NCBI RefSeq assembly: GCF_001294455.1
Contig: NZ_LIKT01000005.1
Coordinates: 62,001-126,000 of the forward strand
Reading direction: 5' to 3'
DNA length: 64,000 bases
From: Phaeobacter sp. 11ANDIMAR09
GTDB taxonomy: Bacteria; Pseudomonadota; Alphaproteobacteria; Rhodobacterales; Rhodobacteraceae
Below, in pieces: positions 26,402-35,495 of this stretch. The notes beneath the pieces are model-generated. The model was given only the letters and a program-made list of their open reading frames with translations, made no database searches and had not been told where the DNA came from. A program made the position numbers and the translations under genes. How positions within the stretch are numbered: position 1 is the stretch's first letter; each line of letters opens with the position of its first letter.

Positions 26402-26940
26402 AGATCGAACAAATCCACCACGTCGCCTATCGCTGCAAAGACGCCAAACAGACCGTCGAGTGGTACAACCAGATGCTCAAGATGGATTTTGTCCTGGCGA
26501 TTGCCGAGGATCACGTCCCATCGACCCATGAGCCCGACCCCTACATGCACATCTTTATGGATGCAGGCAATGGCAACGTGTTGGCGTTTTTTGAGCTGCC
26601 CACCAAGCCGGAAATGGGCCGTGATCCCAACACCCCCATCTGGGTGCAGCACATTGCCTTCAAGGTGAAAGACCGTGAGACGCTGATCGAATTCAAAGAC
26701 CACCTGGAAGCCAATGGCGTCGAGGTGCTGGGTGTGACCGATCATTCGATCTTCCACTCGATCTACTTCTTTGATCCCAACGGTCACCGGGTCGAGCTGG
26801 CCTGCCCCGATCCAAAGGAAGAGGCGCTGCTAGAGAAGCTGGACGCGGTGAAATGGGAGATGCTGGAAGAATGGTCCAAGACCAAAAAAGCGCCCAAACA
26901 CGCCGATTGGCTGCATGCCAAAGAGCTGAGCGACGTCTGA
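26398..26940 (+). CDS. VOC-family protein (glyoxalase/extradiol dioxygenase fold)
   Basis: A 180-residue vicinal-oxygen-chelate protein, MKIEQIHHVAYRCKDAKQTV. Metal-site candidates are H8/H9, the H in WVQHIAFKVKD, and E in PNGHRVELACP. It is translationally coupled to the DUF2783 gene. It may be a dioxygenase, isomerase or lyase; single-domain size is nearer to lyases than to two-domain extradiol enzymes. Role in the aromatic route is inferred from location. Confidence 0.78.
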   Translation: MKIEQIHHVAYRCKDAKQTVEWYNQMLKMDFVLAIAEDHVPSTHEPDPYMHIFMDAGNGNVLAFFELPTKPEMGRDPNTPIWVQHIAFKVKDRETLIEFKDHLEANGVEVLGVTDHSIFHSIYFFDPNGHRVELACPDPKEEALLEKLDAVKWEMLEEWSKTKKAPKHADWLHAKELSDV

Positions 26941-26974
26941 TACCGGGCCCGCACACCGGCAAATGAATTGACAG

Positions 26975-27011
26975 AAAATGGGCAACCGGAGAGGCTTCGG
27001 TTGCCCATTTT
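26975..27011 (+). terminator. long perfect hairpin terminator before maiA
   Basis: AAAATGGGCAACCG (26975-26988) pairs perfectly with CGGTTGCCCATTTT (26998-27011), a 14-base stem with a 9-base loop. It ends the VOC gene's transcript and separates maiA, only 35 bases on, from the preceding genes. Confidence 0.88.
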
Positions 27012-27045
27012 CCCAATGTTAGACCCTTTTCATGAAAGATCAGTG

Positions 27046-27687
27046 ATGCACGACACCGTTCTCTTCGACTATTGGCGTTCCTCCGCCAGCTACCGCCTGC
27101 GCATTGCGCTTAATCTGGCTGGCATCGACTACCAGTCCATCAGCATTGATCTGGTCAAGGGCGAGCACAAAAGCCCCGAACATCTGGCCCGCAATCCGCA
27201 GGGTTTTGTGCCGGTGCTCGATATCGACGGGCTGCGCATGACGCAATCTCTGGCCATTCTGGACTACCTGGATCAGACCCGCGACCTGGGTCTGTTGCCA
27301 AAGGACCCTGCCGCGCGGGTTCAGGTTCAGGCTCTGGCCCATGCCATTGCGGTGGATCTGCACCCGGTCTGCAACCTGCAGGTGGCGAAACAGGCCACCC
27401 AGCTCTCTGGTGGTGCAGAGGGCATGCCAGGCAATTGGATGGTGCATTTCATCCGTCCCGGCCTTCAGGCATTTGAAGCCCTGTTGGCGGGCTATGACCA
27501 GAACCCCTATTGCACTGGCGATACGCCCGGTCTGGCGGATATCTGCCTGATGCCGCAGCTGTACAACGCGCGGCGCTGGGGGGCTGATTTTTCGGACATG
27601 CCACGCATCACTGCTGTTGAGACAGCCTGCGCCGCACATCCGGCCTTTGCCAAGGCTCACCCCGATGCGGTGAACCCAGGCGCCTGA
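27046..27687 (+). CDS. maiA: maleylacetoacetate isomerase
   Basis: Zeta-class glutathione transferase (213 residues) that isomerises maleylacetoacetate to fumarylacetoacetate, the step between HmgA and FahA. The glutathione serine motif is YWRSSASYRLRIALNL, with NPQGFVPVLDIDG and the C-terminal DLHPVCNLQV and TPGLADICLMPQLYNARRW (read in parts). ATG 27046 is chosen; the in-frame extension from 26968 crosses the terminator. Also called hmgC. Expression may come from its own promoter or readthrough. Confidence 0.93.
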   Translation: MHDTVLFDYWRSSASYRLRIALNLAGIDYQSISIDLVKGEHKSPEHLARNPQGFVPVLDIDGLRMTQSLAILDYLDQTRDLGLLPKDPAARVQVQALAHAIAVDLHPVCNLQVAKQATQLSGGAEGMPGNWMVHFIRPGLQAFEALLAGYDQNPYCTGDTPGLADICLMPQLYNARRWGADFSDMPRITAVETACAAHPAFAKAHPDAVNPGA

Positions 27688-27694
27688 ACCAAGA

Positions 27695-28618
27695 TCAGGC
27701 CGACCGCTTGCCCAGCAACAATCTGGGCAGGCGGCCATCGGTCACAACCAGTCCCAGCCCGATAATCACAAAGCCGGTAAAGGCCTCGGTGCCCAGCTGC
27801 TCGCCCAGGAACCCTGCCCCCAGAGCAACAGCCACTGGCGGGATCAGCAGAGTCACCAGCATCAGGTTGGCCGAGCCCGCCCGACGCAGGATCTCAAAAT
27901 ACATCAGATAGGCCAGGGCAGTCGACAACACAGCAATGCCAAGCAAGGCGCCCCAAACGTCAATGGATAGTTCAAAGCGCGGCACGCCATCGATATAGAG
28001 CACCAGCGGCAACATCAGCACCGTACTGCCAGTCACCATCCCCAGCGCATTCATCAAGGGTGGCTGGCCCCCTAGGAACAGCTTTCCCCAGACGCTGGCC
28101 AGGGCATAGGAAAAGGCCGCCGCCAGCACCGCCAGCTGTGCCAGATTGCGCGGATCCAGCGAGGTCAGCGCCGCTGGCCCCATGATCACCGCAACCCCCA
28201 GAAACCCCAGGCCTGCCCCCACTAGCTTTTGCGGCGTCAGTGGCTCATCCTTGAGCAGCAGCCCCGCCACTACAGCCCCAAACATCGCAGTGGTCCCGTT
28301 GAGGATTGAGGCCAACCCGCTTTCGATCTGGGTCTGCCCCCAAAAGATCAGTGAAAAGGGAAGGGCGTTGTTCAATGCCCCCATGCCAAGGTAAGCCCCC
28401 CAGATCGTGGCACCACGCGGAATGGCAATACCTTTAAGCCGCACCACCAGAAACAACACAGGCAGCGCCAGCGCCACGCGAAACAGGGTGATGGTCAGGG
28501 GCGGCAGCTCCCGCAGGGCGACCTCGGCAAAAAAGAACGATCCCCCCCAGACAAGCGCCAGAGCTGCCAAAAGCAGGCCGGAGGAAAGATCGATTGCAGG
28601 CGAAGAGGGGACGGCCAT
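27695..28618 (-). CDS. EamA/DMT-family transporter
   Basis: A 307-residue, ten-helix exporter with two EamA repeats: LALVWGGSFFFAEVALREL in the first, SYALASVWGKLFLGG at the start of the second. Converges on maiA with a gap of 7 bases. Substrate unknown. ATG at 28618 preceded by GGAG. Confidence 0.84.
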   Translation of the reverse strand: MAVPSSPAIDLSSGLLLAALALVWGGSFFFAEVALRELPPLTITLFRVALALPVLFLVVRLKGIAIPRGATIWGAYLGMGALNNALPFSLIFWGQTQIESGLASILNGTTAMFGAVVAGLLLKDEPLTPQKLVGAGLGFLGVAVIMGPAALTSLDPRNLAQLAVLAAAFSYALASVWGKLFLGGQPPLMNALGMVTGSTVLMLPLVLYIDGVPRFELSIDVWGALLGIAVLSTALAYLMYFEILRRAGSANLMLVTLLIPPVAVALGAGFLGEQLGTEAFTGFVIIGLGLVVTDGRLPRLLLGKRSA

Positions 28619-28705
28619 GGAGGGCTCCTTGAAACAGTACCCCTGTCCTAGATCAGTGCCGTCTTATAGACGACCCGTTTCATGCGCATATCCTGGAGGC
28701 TGCCC

Positions 28706-30868
28706 TCAAGACCCGCTGGTGCCCACTGCCATCTCCAGCAAGATTTCCGTCTCATAGGCTTTCAGCGCAGGTCGTGCGGCAGCAAAGCCCTGCGCTGAAA
28801 TCTCCGCCTCAGGAAACAGGGCCAGCAGCTCTTCCCGCTGAGCAACCCCCATGCCGGACAGGGTGAGATCACCGGGTTGAAAACTCTCGGTCCAGGCACC
28901 ATTGGCTCGGATAATTTCGTGGCAGTCAAACATCAGATGGATATAGGTGACCGCCTGCGGGTAGGCGCGCCGAACGCTCCGCTCGTTCACCAGATTGACG
29001 GCGGCGGCCAGCACCTCTGGCTCACCAAACAGCATTTCCGCATGAGCACTGCTCAGCAGCATTCTATGCTGCGGCGAGACCAGCAGGTCCTGCTTCGGCA
29101 GCCCCTCGCCCAAGGCGCCAGCCGCGATTTGCACGGGATTAAAGGCTGGGCGCGCCGCCAGATCGGCGGCTTGCAACTGCCGCGTGCCAATCCAGCGCAC
29201 CGTTTGGGCGCCGTGATCCAGGGTCATCACCTGATCCCCGACCTCGATCTCTTCCACCGCAACCTCGCCCTGCGGCGTCAGGATCATCGCACCGGGGGTA
29301 AAGCAGGCTACGGTTTCCTCGATCACTTCTTCAATGTTTTCAAAGGTCAGCGTACCGGTGACAGTGCCGTCATCATCGAGGAAATCGACCGTTCCGGCCT
29401 CACCATCATCCGGGTCATAGGTGACTCTGCTGCGCCCCGCTCCGCGCAGATCAAGCACGTCGTGGTCATCGCCGCCTTCGCCACCATCAACGCTATCGCC
29501 CGCGCCCCCATGAAACAGGTCGCGGTCATCGCCACCTGACAGGGTATCGGCCCCGGTTCCCCCGGTCAGCGTATCATTCCCGCTGCCGCCCTCAATACTA
29601 TCGGCTTCGCTGCCCCCGTCCAGCGCATCCGCGCCACTGCCGCCGTGCAGCGTGTCGCGGCCACTGTCGCCAAACAGAGTGTCATCGCCAACACCGCTGT
29701 TCATTCGGTCATCGCCACTGCCGCCCTCGCCATAAAAGGAAGAACCCGCCGAGCCACCATCGAGGAAGTCATTGCCCTCATCCAGGTAGATACTGTCCGA
29801 CCCCTCATGGACGCCGATAAAGGCGAGGTCATTGCCAGCGCCACCGTGGATTTCATCATTGCCTTGACTGCCGGCCAGGAGGTCATTGCCTTCGCCGCCC
29901 CAGACCGTATCGGTGCCCATGCTACCGATCAGGGTATCGTTGCCCTCTTCGCCATAGATCAGATCATCCTGATCACGGCCAAAGACATGATCATCCCCGG
30001 CACCCGCATAGATCAGATCATTGCCATAGAGGCCCTCGAGCTGGTCGTTGCCATCGCCGCCATACAGGGTGTCGTCGCCCCAACCACCGCGCAGGGTGTC
30101 ATCGCCCTCGCCACCCTCAACATAATCATCGCCGTCCCCGGCCTCGATTGAATCATTGCCCTCGCCCGCCAGCACGGTGTCATTGCCGTCCCCGGCTTCG
30201 ATCACATCGTCCTGCGACCCGTCCAGCGCGTCGCTGTTGTCGACCTGGTCGCCTTCGGGGTCGCCCAGATAGTTGACATCAATCAGATCATCGCCGCCGG
30301 TGCCCTCTACAATGTAGTTTAGCGCAGGTGGGATCGTAAAACTGAGATCCGAAATCCCCGCCCCCCCAGACAAAGCAGCGTCGCCGCCATTGTCGTAGGT
30401 CACAGAAAGCTGTGATACTGGTCCGGCGATACTGACACCAATGGTATCGGCAGAGCCGCCCTCGGCTTCGATTGTGACGGTGCCATCGGCGTTTATCGTT
30501 ACGCTCTGATGGGTCAGGCCGGTCAGGCCGGCGATTACCCGCTCGGCCGGGATCAAAGCGCCAGAGGCATCCAGAATGCGCAGGGTGAATTTGTCATCAT
30601 GGCTGCTGCCAGAGGAATTCACATGTTGCAGATCAAAGGACAGGGAGGTCACCGGATTGGAAAAGTCGTAGCGCGCCGTGATCGGTTCGCTAATGCCAAA
30701 GGCGCCAAAATCGGAGACCCCATAGCCTGACTGGCTGGCGTCCCAGGCTTTTTCGGTAAAAGTGCCGGTGACGGTGGTGCTATGGCCAGCCTCCACGAGG
30801 GTTGTACTCCCGCTTTCAGCAGTACTGTTGACCCCGGTCAACCAGATAGCATTATCCAAAACAGCCAT
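28706..30868 (-). CDS. RTX calcium-binding protein with C-terminal Hint domain
   Basis: A 720-residue acidic protein, very rich in Gly, Asp and Asn. Residues 1-180 form a beta-rich N-terminal domain. From about 190 to 480 there are many GGxGxDxLx nonapeptides (for example GGWGDDTLYGGDGNDQLEG), which bind calcium and are typical of type I secretion. A Hint domain begins at the cysteine near residue 520 (CFTPGAMILTPQGEVAVEEI) and contains LLVSPQHRMLL; the downstream part LKAYETEILLEMA is common in Hint_2 RTX proteins. Hint domains can self-cleave. No secretion ABC/HlyD genes adjoin, so export would use genes elsewhere. Confidence 0.9.
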   Translation of the reverse strand: MAVLDNAIWLTGVNSTAESGSTTLVEAGHSTTVTGTFTEKAWDASQSGYGVSDFGAFGISEPITARYDFSNPVTSLSFDLQHVNSSGSSHDDKFTLRILDASGALIPAERVIAGLTGLTHQSVTINADGTVTIEAEGGSADTIGVSIAGPVSQLSVTYDNGGDAALSGGAGISDLSFTIPPALNYIVEGTGGDDLIDVNYLGDPEGDQVDNSDALDGSQDDVIEAGDGNDTVLAGEGNDSIEAGDGDDYVEGGEGDDTLRGGWGDDTLYGGDGNDQLEGLYGNDLIYAGAGDDHVFGRDQDDLIYGEEGNDTLIGSMGTDTVWGGEGNDLLAGSQGNDEIHGGAGNDLAFIGVHEGSDSIYLDEGNDFLDGGSAGSSFYGEGGSGDDRMNSGVGDDTLFGDSGRDTLHGGSGADALDGGSEADSIEGGSGNDTLTGGTGADTLSGGDDRDLFHGGAGDSVDGGEGGDDHDVLDLRGAGRSRVTYDPDDGEAGTVDFLDDDGTVTGTLTFENIEEVIEETVACFTPGAMILTPQGEVAVEEIEVGDQVMTLDHGAQTVRWIGTRQLQAADLAARPAFNPVQIAAGALGEGLPKQDLLVSPQHRMLLSSAHAEMLFGEPEVLAAAVNLVNERSVRRAYPQAVTYIHLMFDCHEIIRANGAWTESFQPGDLTLSGMGVAQREELLALFPEAEISAQGFAAARPALKAYETEILLEMAVGTSGS

Positions 30869-31169
30869 GAAGACTTTGTCCCTAACCTGCGAATGCGGCG
30901 TTGGGCCAGTGCCAGGCCTTGCCGGGAATCCGCTTCAATTCGCTAGACCTGACATAGGAAAGCGTTAACGACTCGGCCCAACTGCGGTGAAGACAAGGCA
31001 GCTGAGGGCAAAACTGTGGCTTTTCCCCAAAGTTGTAGCAAAGCGCAGTACCCGCGCCCCTCGGGCCCCGTAGATCTGCAGCGGCATTTGGGTCAGGGTG
31101 GCTTGCCTCTTGCAGAGCCACAGATTGTCGGCAACTGTCTGGCAACTACCCCGCTGAGGAGCCCGAAGC
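30869..31169. other. divergent intergenic region
   Basis: About 300 bases between the RTX-Hint gene and the racemase-family gene. No coding potential, terminator or clear operator was seen. Promoters for both genes must lie here. Confidence 0.5.
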
Positions 31170-31928
31170 ATGAGCCATTTCCCCTATCGTCTGACCGGCC
31201 CGATCGGTTCTGCAGCCACACTGGGGCTGATCGCCCTGCAGGTGGACGAGACCATCGAACAGGATTTCCGCCGCCTCTTTGTGGCGCAGGATGTGGCGCT
31301 CTATATCAACCGCATCCCTTCGGGGGCAGAGCTCACCCCCGATACCATTGCCCAGATGGGGCGCGACCTGCCTGCGGCTGCCGCCCTCCTGCCGCAGGCT
31401 GCCGAGTTTGACGCCGTGGCCTACGGCTGTACCTCGGGCACTACGCTGATCGGTGTGGACCGGGTACGCGAATTGGTTCAGGGCGCCGTGAATACCCGGC
31501 ATGTTGCCCAACCGCTCAGCGCCACACTCGCGGCTTTTGCGGCGCTTGAAATCTCTAAAATCGGGCTGGTTTCGCCCTATATAGACACTGTTTCAGGCCC
31601 CATGCAGCGCACATTCGAGGCCGCGGGCTATGGCGTTCCTGCCATGGTCTCCTTTGGTGAAGAGGTCGAAGCCAATGTGGCGCGGATAGATCCCGCCTCG
31701 ATCCACGCAGCAGCACTGGAGGTCGGATCAAACCCAGAGGTCGAGGCGGTGTTCCTCAGTTGTACCAATCTGCGCACGCTGGACATCATTGCAGATCTGG
31801 AGCAACGTCTGGGTAAACCGGTGGTCAGCAGCAATCAGGCGCTGGCCTGGCATATGGCGCGACTCTCTGGTGCCCCCCTGGCGGAGGATGCACCGGGTCT
31901 TTTGTTTTCCAAGCCTCTGACGGCCTAG
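31170..31928 (+). CDS. Asp/Glu racemase-superfamily enzyme (maleate isomerase/EutA-like)
   Basis: A 252-residue protein with two catalytic-type cysteines: C in VAYGCTSGTTLIG (about residue 90) and C in FLSCTNLRTLD (about 192). The pattern fits the maleate cis-trans isomerase / arylmalonate decarboxylase / EutA group rather than amino-acid racemases. No ectoine genes adjoin, so a eutA call is not made. Stop at 31928 is followed by a strong bidirectional terminator. Confidence 0.8.
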   Translation: MSHFPYRLTGPIGSAATLGLIALQVDETIEQDFRRLFVAQDVALYINRIPSGAELTPDTIAQMGRDLPAAAALLPQAAEFDAVAYGCTSGTTLIGVDRVRELVQGAVNTRHVAQPLSATLAAFAALEISKIGLVSPYIDTVSGPMQRTFEAAGYGVPAMVSFGEEVEANVARIDPASIHAAALEVGSNPEVEAVFLSCTNLRTLDIIADLEQRLGKPVVSSNQALAWHMARLSGAPLAEDAPGLLFSKPLTA

Positions 31929-31951
31929 ATCAACAGACAATCTGCAATAGC

Positions 31952-31987
31952 AAACCCCGCCCGGCATCTCTGCAGGGCGGGGTTTTT
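31952..31987. terminator. bidirectional terminator
   Basis: AAACCCCGCCC (31952-31962) pairs with GGGCGGGGTTT (31975-31985), a perfect 11-base stem with T run on the plus strand and A run complement on the other. It serves the convergent racemase-family gene and the permease operon. Confidence 0.88.
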
Positions 31988-32011
31988 CTTGTGGTCAAAG
32001 GTGGTGCAGGA

Positions 32012-33289
32012 TCAGTTGCCCGCGCCCTCGCTTTCCTCTTCACTGTTCAGGCTGTTGGGCGCAAAGACACCACCAAAACCAGAGTTATTCCCTGTGTCTT
32101 CGGCTTCTGTCTCTGCTTCGCCTTCAAGATTGGTTGGAGCAAAGACCCCACCAAAACCTGAGTTGTTATCCGCAGGCTGAGACTGGCCCGGGGCGGTACT
32201 GCTGCCCTGCTCTGCCTCTTGCTGCTGGCGGCGCAGTTCACGCTGGCGTTGCAACTCCTGAATGCGCAGCTCCGTCTCCAGGCGCTTTTGCTCCTGAACA
32301 TCGGCGATGCACTGCTGCGGACTATAGACACTGGCTGTGCCCACCACCGCAACCGTCGCACAGGCCACAATCACCAGGGCAACAGCCGCCCAGTTGGAGC
32401 TAAGGAACCCTGGCAGTTTGAACTGACCTGAGCTCAGCTCTTCCACCGTGGCCTCTTTGCGGGCCTCGGCCACCAGTTCTTTGCGGCGGATATTGGCCTC
32501 GTTGAACAGGGCGGCAAAGACCGTGAGCAACACAATGATAAAGGCCAGAGCCGAAATCGCAGGAGTGATGCCGTAGCGGACCTTTTGGGCCAGTTCGATG
32601 GTAAGGGTTGGGTATTCCCCAAAGGTGAAGGTGGTGGTGTTGTAGTTTTCAAAGCTCGCCAGGAAGGCCAGCACCGCAGCCGAGGCGATGGCGGGCTTCA
32701 TGAAGGGCAAAAGCACCTTGCGAAAGGCCTGGGCATGGGTCGCGCCCAAGTCCAGTGCCGCCTCGGTCAGGGCTGTGTCATAGCGCTGCAGACGCGCCAC
32801 CAGCACCAGCATGCAGTAGCTGGCAATAAAGGTGGACTGGCCAATCACCGTCAGGAACAAGCCGTTGGACAGGAAACTGTCTGCCCCCAGTCCAACCATA
32901 CGGTTGATCCGGTCCCAGAACACCAGTGTCGAGATACCAATGACCACACCCGGCACCAGGATCGGTGCAATGATGATGGTGTAATAGGTCGCCCGCAGTT
33001 TGGGCCAGATCTGGGTCAGCATCAGCGCCCCAGCCAGACCCATCGCCACCGACAAGACAACAGTGCCAGCCCCAACAAGGATTGAGTTCTTGATACCGTT
33101 CAGGATCCGCTCATCCTGAAACAGCGCCGAGAACCATTCAAAGGTCAGGCATTCCCAGGGCGTCGCCCGCGGGAACTCTGGCGAGTTGAAGGCGGTAACA
33201 GACATGATCACCAGAGGCCCAAGCAGATAGGCAAAGAAGACCGCCAAATAGATCCAGATGCTCAGACGCATAAATGAGAGGTTCTTCAT
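32012..33289 (-). CDS. ABC transporter permease, PotC-like, with C-terminal extension
   Basis: Inner-membrane permease for polyamine-type import, 425 residues; PotC is normally about 260-270. The ABC signature loop EAALDLGATHAQAFRKVLLP (residues 176-195) contacts the ATPase. After the canonical core (to about 265) there is an added transmembrane helix (about 299-320), a Gln/Arg/Glu-rich coiled segment (326-361) and two copies of NNSGFGGVFAP (375-385 and 401-411), each in an acidic linker. The extension is outside the known family architecture. It overlaps the upstream permease by ATGA. Confidence 0.88.
   Translation of the reverse strand: MKNLSFMRLSIWIYLAVFFAYLLGPLVIMSVTAFNSPEFPRATPWECLTFEWFSALFQDERILNGIKNSILVGAGTVVLSVAMGLAGALMLTQIWPKLRATYYTIIIAPILVPGVVIGISTLVFWDRINRMVGLGADSFLSNGLFLTVIGQSTFIASYCMLVLVARLQRYDTALTEAALDLGATHAQAFRKVLLPFMKPAIASAAVLAFLASFENYNTTTFTFGEYPTLTIELAQKVRYGITPAISALAFIIVLLTVFAALFNEANIRRKELVAEARKEATVEELSSGQFKLPGFLSSNWAAVALVIVACATVAVVGTASVYSPQQCIADVQEQKRLETELRIQELQRQRELRRQQQEAEQGSSTAPGQSQPADNNSGFGGVFAPTNLEGEAETEAEDTGNNSGFGGVFAPNSLNSEEESEGAGN
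32048..32089 (-). repeat. second copy of the NNSGFGGVFAP coding repeat
   Basis: Codes for NNSGFGGVFAPNSL (residues 401-414) of the permease tail; the other copy is 26 codons upstream. Confidence 0.8.
32126..32167 (-). repeat. first copy of the NNSGFGGVFAP coding repeat
   Basis: Codes for NNSGFGGVFAPTNL (residues 375-388). DNA and protein are both clearly similar to the copy at 32048-32089, with mostly synonymous differences, suggesting selection on the peptide. Confidence 0.8.
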
Positions 33290-34206
33290 TTGCCGATATC
33301 CCCCATGTTCACCTTGAAGACTCGCATCAGTGCAAGCACCAAGAGGATACAGGTCACCAGCAGCACCACGGCATAGGCCGCGCCCTGTGGCCAGTCAGAG
33401 TTGTCGTTGAATTGCTGATAGATCAGCTGGGTAAACCAAAGCGACGAAGGACCGCCCAGGATCTGCGGTGCCGCCAGTGCCCCAGCCGAGAGCATAAACA
33501 CCATGGTACAGCCGGAGCTGATCCCCGGTTTGGCATAGGGGATGACCACCCGACGATGGATCATGGGCCAGCTGGCCCCCATGTCACGCGCCGCCTCGAT
33601 CTGGTTGCGATCCAGGCTTTCGATGACGTTGTAGATCGGAAAGATCATCAACAGGATATAGGCATAGCCCAGACCCGCATAAAGCGCGATATCGTTGCGG
33701 ACAAAGTCAAAGGGCGTGTCGAATATTCCAGCCGCCACCAGCAGATTGTTGAGCACCCCGGTTTCACCAAAGATGATGCGCAGCGCAAAGGCCCGCAGGA
33801 TCTCGTTGATCCAGTAGGGAATGATCAGCATCAGCGCAAAAATGCGGATGTGATTGCCCTTGGTCTGGGCCAGGTAATAGGCGATCGGGTAGCATAGGAT
33901 CAGGTTGAAGATGGTGACAAAAACCGCCGCGATCAGGGTGCGGTAGAACACCTTGAGATCAACCGCGTTGTAGTCCTGGCTGCCGCCTTCGGGGCCAAAG
34001 ACCAGATATTTGTAATTCTCCATCGTGTAGACGTCTTTTGGCCCACCGATCTCAGGCGGCGGCAGGTTGGGTCTAAAGGAGAAATCCAGCATCGACAGCT
34101 GCGGCAGGATGATCAGACCGACGGTCCAGAACAGCACCAGCCCCAGCATCAGCGACCCGATACCAAAGCCGTTGCGGTCAAAGAACTCTTTTAGGAAACG
34201 AGGCAT
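33286..34206 (-). CDS. ABC transporter permease, PotB-like
   Basis: A 306-residue inner-membrane permease. Loop EAARDMGASWPMIHRRVVIP is the EAA motif that docks on the ATPase; ILCYPIAYYLAQ and LIIPYWINEILRAFAL are helices typical of the PotB family. ATGA overlap with the PotC-like gene and 11 bases after the ATPase gene show one operon. Confidence 0.9.
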   Translation of the reverse strand: MPRFLKEFFDRNGFGIGSLMLGLVLFWTVGLIILPQLSMLDFSFRPNLPPPEIGGPKDVYTMENYKYLVFGPEGGSQDYNAVDLKVFYRTLIAAVFVTIFNLILCYPIAYYLAQTKGNHIRIFALMLIIPYWINEILRAFALRIIFGETGVLNNLLVAAGIFDTPFDFVRNDIALYAGLGYAYILLMIFPIYNVIESLDRNQIEAARDMGASWPMIHRRVVIPYAKPGISSGCTMVFMLSAGALAAPQILGGPSSLWFTQLIYQQFNDNSDWPQGAAYAVVLLVTCILLVLALMRVFKVNMGDIGK

Positions 34207-34217
34207 TGCCGCACCTC

Positions 34218-35330
34218 CTATTCGGTGGCCAGATCGCCAGCGGGCAGGGCCACAGCGTTCTGGACATCATATTGCAGGGTCATCGGTTCCCCCTTGTGGC
34301 TGTCAAAAGACTGCCCAAGATTTGGCAAGGACACTTTCATCTCCTTGCCGCCCTCTCCTTCCATGAAGATATTGAAGGTATTGCCTTCAAATTCCTCATT
34401 GGTGACGGTGGCGGTGACAAAGTGATCGCCCTCGGTGCCAACGGGGGCCAGCGCAAAGGCCTCGGGGCGGATGAACATCATGGCGTCATCGCCCGGCTTC
34501 ATCTTGCCCTTGTTGGCCGAGGAAATCCGCGCCAGCAAATCACCCGAACGATTGGTCGAGATCATCGCGGTATCGCCCTGCACCTGTTTGACCGTGCCGC
34601 GGAAGACGTTGTTTTCGCCAACAAAGGAGGCGGCAAAAGCAGTTGAAGGATCGTTGTAGATGGTCTTGCCATCGCCGATCTGGTCGATCACCCCGGCGCG
34701 CATCACCGCGATATTGTCCGACATGGTCAGGGCCTCACCCTGGTCATGGGTGATATAGATAAAGGTAATGCCCACCCGCTGCTGGATCTCGCGTAGCTCG
34801 GTACGCATATGCTGGCGCAGTTTCAGATCCAAAGCCGAAAGCGGCTCATCCAGCAGCAAAACATCCGGTTCCGCACAAAGCGCACGGGCGATCGCAACCC
34901 GCTGACGCTGGCCGCCGGAGAGCTCGGAAGGCAGCTTATCGCCCTGCCCCGGCAGAGCGATCATGTCCAGCAGCTCATCGGCGCGCTTGCGACGCTCCTT
35001 GGCAGAGGCGCCCTTGATCTCCATCGAGAAGGTGATGTTTTCCCAGACCTTCATCAGCGGAAACAGCGCCAGGTTCTGAAAAATCAGCGCGGTAGGACGT
35101 TTGTTCGGGCCGATGCCCTTCATGTCATTCCCGCCGATCAGCACCTGGCCTTCACTGGGGTCCAGAAAGCCGGACACAGCCCGCAAGATCGTGGTCTTGC
35201 CGCAGCCCGAAGGTCCAAGGAAGGAAAAGAAATCGCCCCCCTTGATATGCACATTTGCGTCGCGCACGGCGACAAAATCTCCAAAGCGGATCCAGAGGTT
35301 TTCAAGATCTACGCCGACCCCAGCACTCAT
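34218..35330 (-). CDS. potA: ABC transporter ATPase, PotA-like
   Basis: A 370-residue ATPase with Walker A GPSGCGKTTILR (about 40-51), Q-loop FQNLALFP, signature LSGGQRQRVAIARAL, Walker B VLLLDEPLSALD and H-switch ITHDQGEA. The C-terminal TOBE region (about 280-370) marks it as a CUT1/polyamine-type subunit. ATG 35330 preceded by GGAGAG is chosen over the frame extension to 35405. It energises the adjacent permeases. Confidence 0.9.
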   Translation of the reverse strand: MSAGVGVDLENLWIRFGDFVAVRDANVHIKGGDFFSFLGPSGCGKTTILRAVSGFLDPSEGQVLIGGNDMKGIGPNKRPTALIFQNLALFPLMKVWENITFSMEIKGASAKERRKRADELLDMIALPGQGDKLPSELSGGQRQRVAIARALCAEPDVLLLDEPLSALDLKLRQHMRTELREIQQRVGITFIYITHDQGEALTMSDNIAVMRAGVIDQIGDGKTIYNDPSTAFAASFVGENNVFRGTVKQVQGDTAMISTNRSGDLLARISSANKGKMKPGDDAMMFIRPEAFALAPVGTEGDHFVTATVTNEEFEGNTFNIFMEGEGGKEMKVSLPNLGQSFDSHKGEPMTLQYDVQNAVALPAGDLATE

Positions 35331-35495
35331 GTGGTCTCTCCTCAGCTCACAGCTCTCGTGCCCGGTGGAGAATACCCCCGGCGCAAACAGGCTGTTTCTG
35401 TTCATTCAGATGTGTTCACGCGCCCCATGATCCATGGCATGGCGCCCAGGCTGGCCCCCGGAAGATCCGGGAACCAGTTTGATGTCAAAAACGGA

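Noticed and set aside
31170-31928. eutA call for the racemase-family enzyme
   Set aside because: No ectoine-use genes are nearby and the family has several branches.
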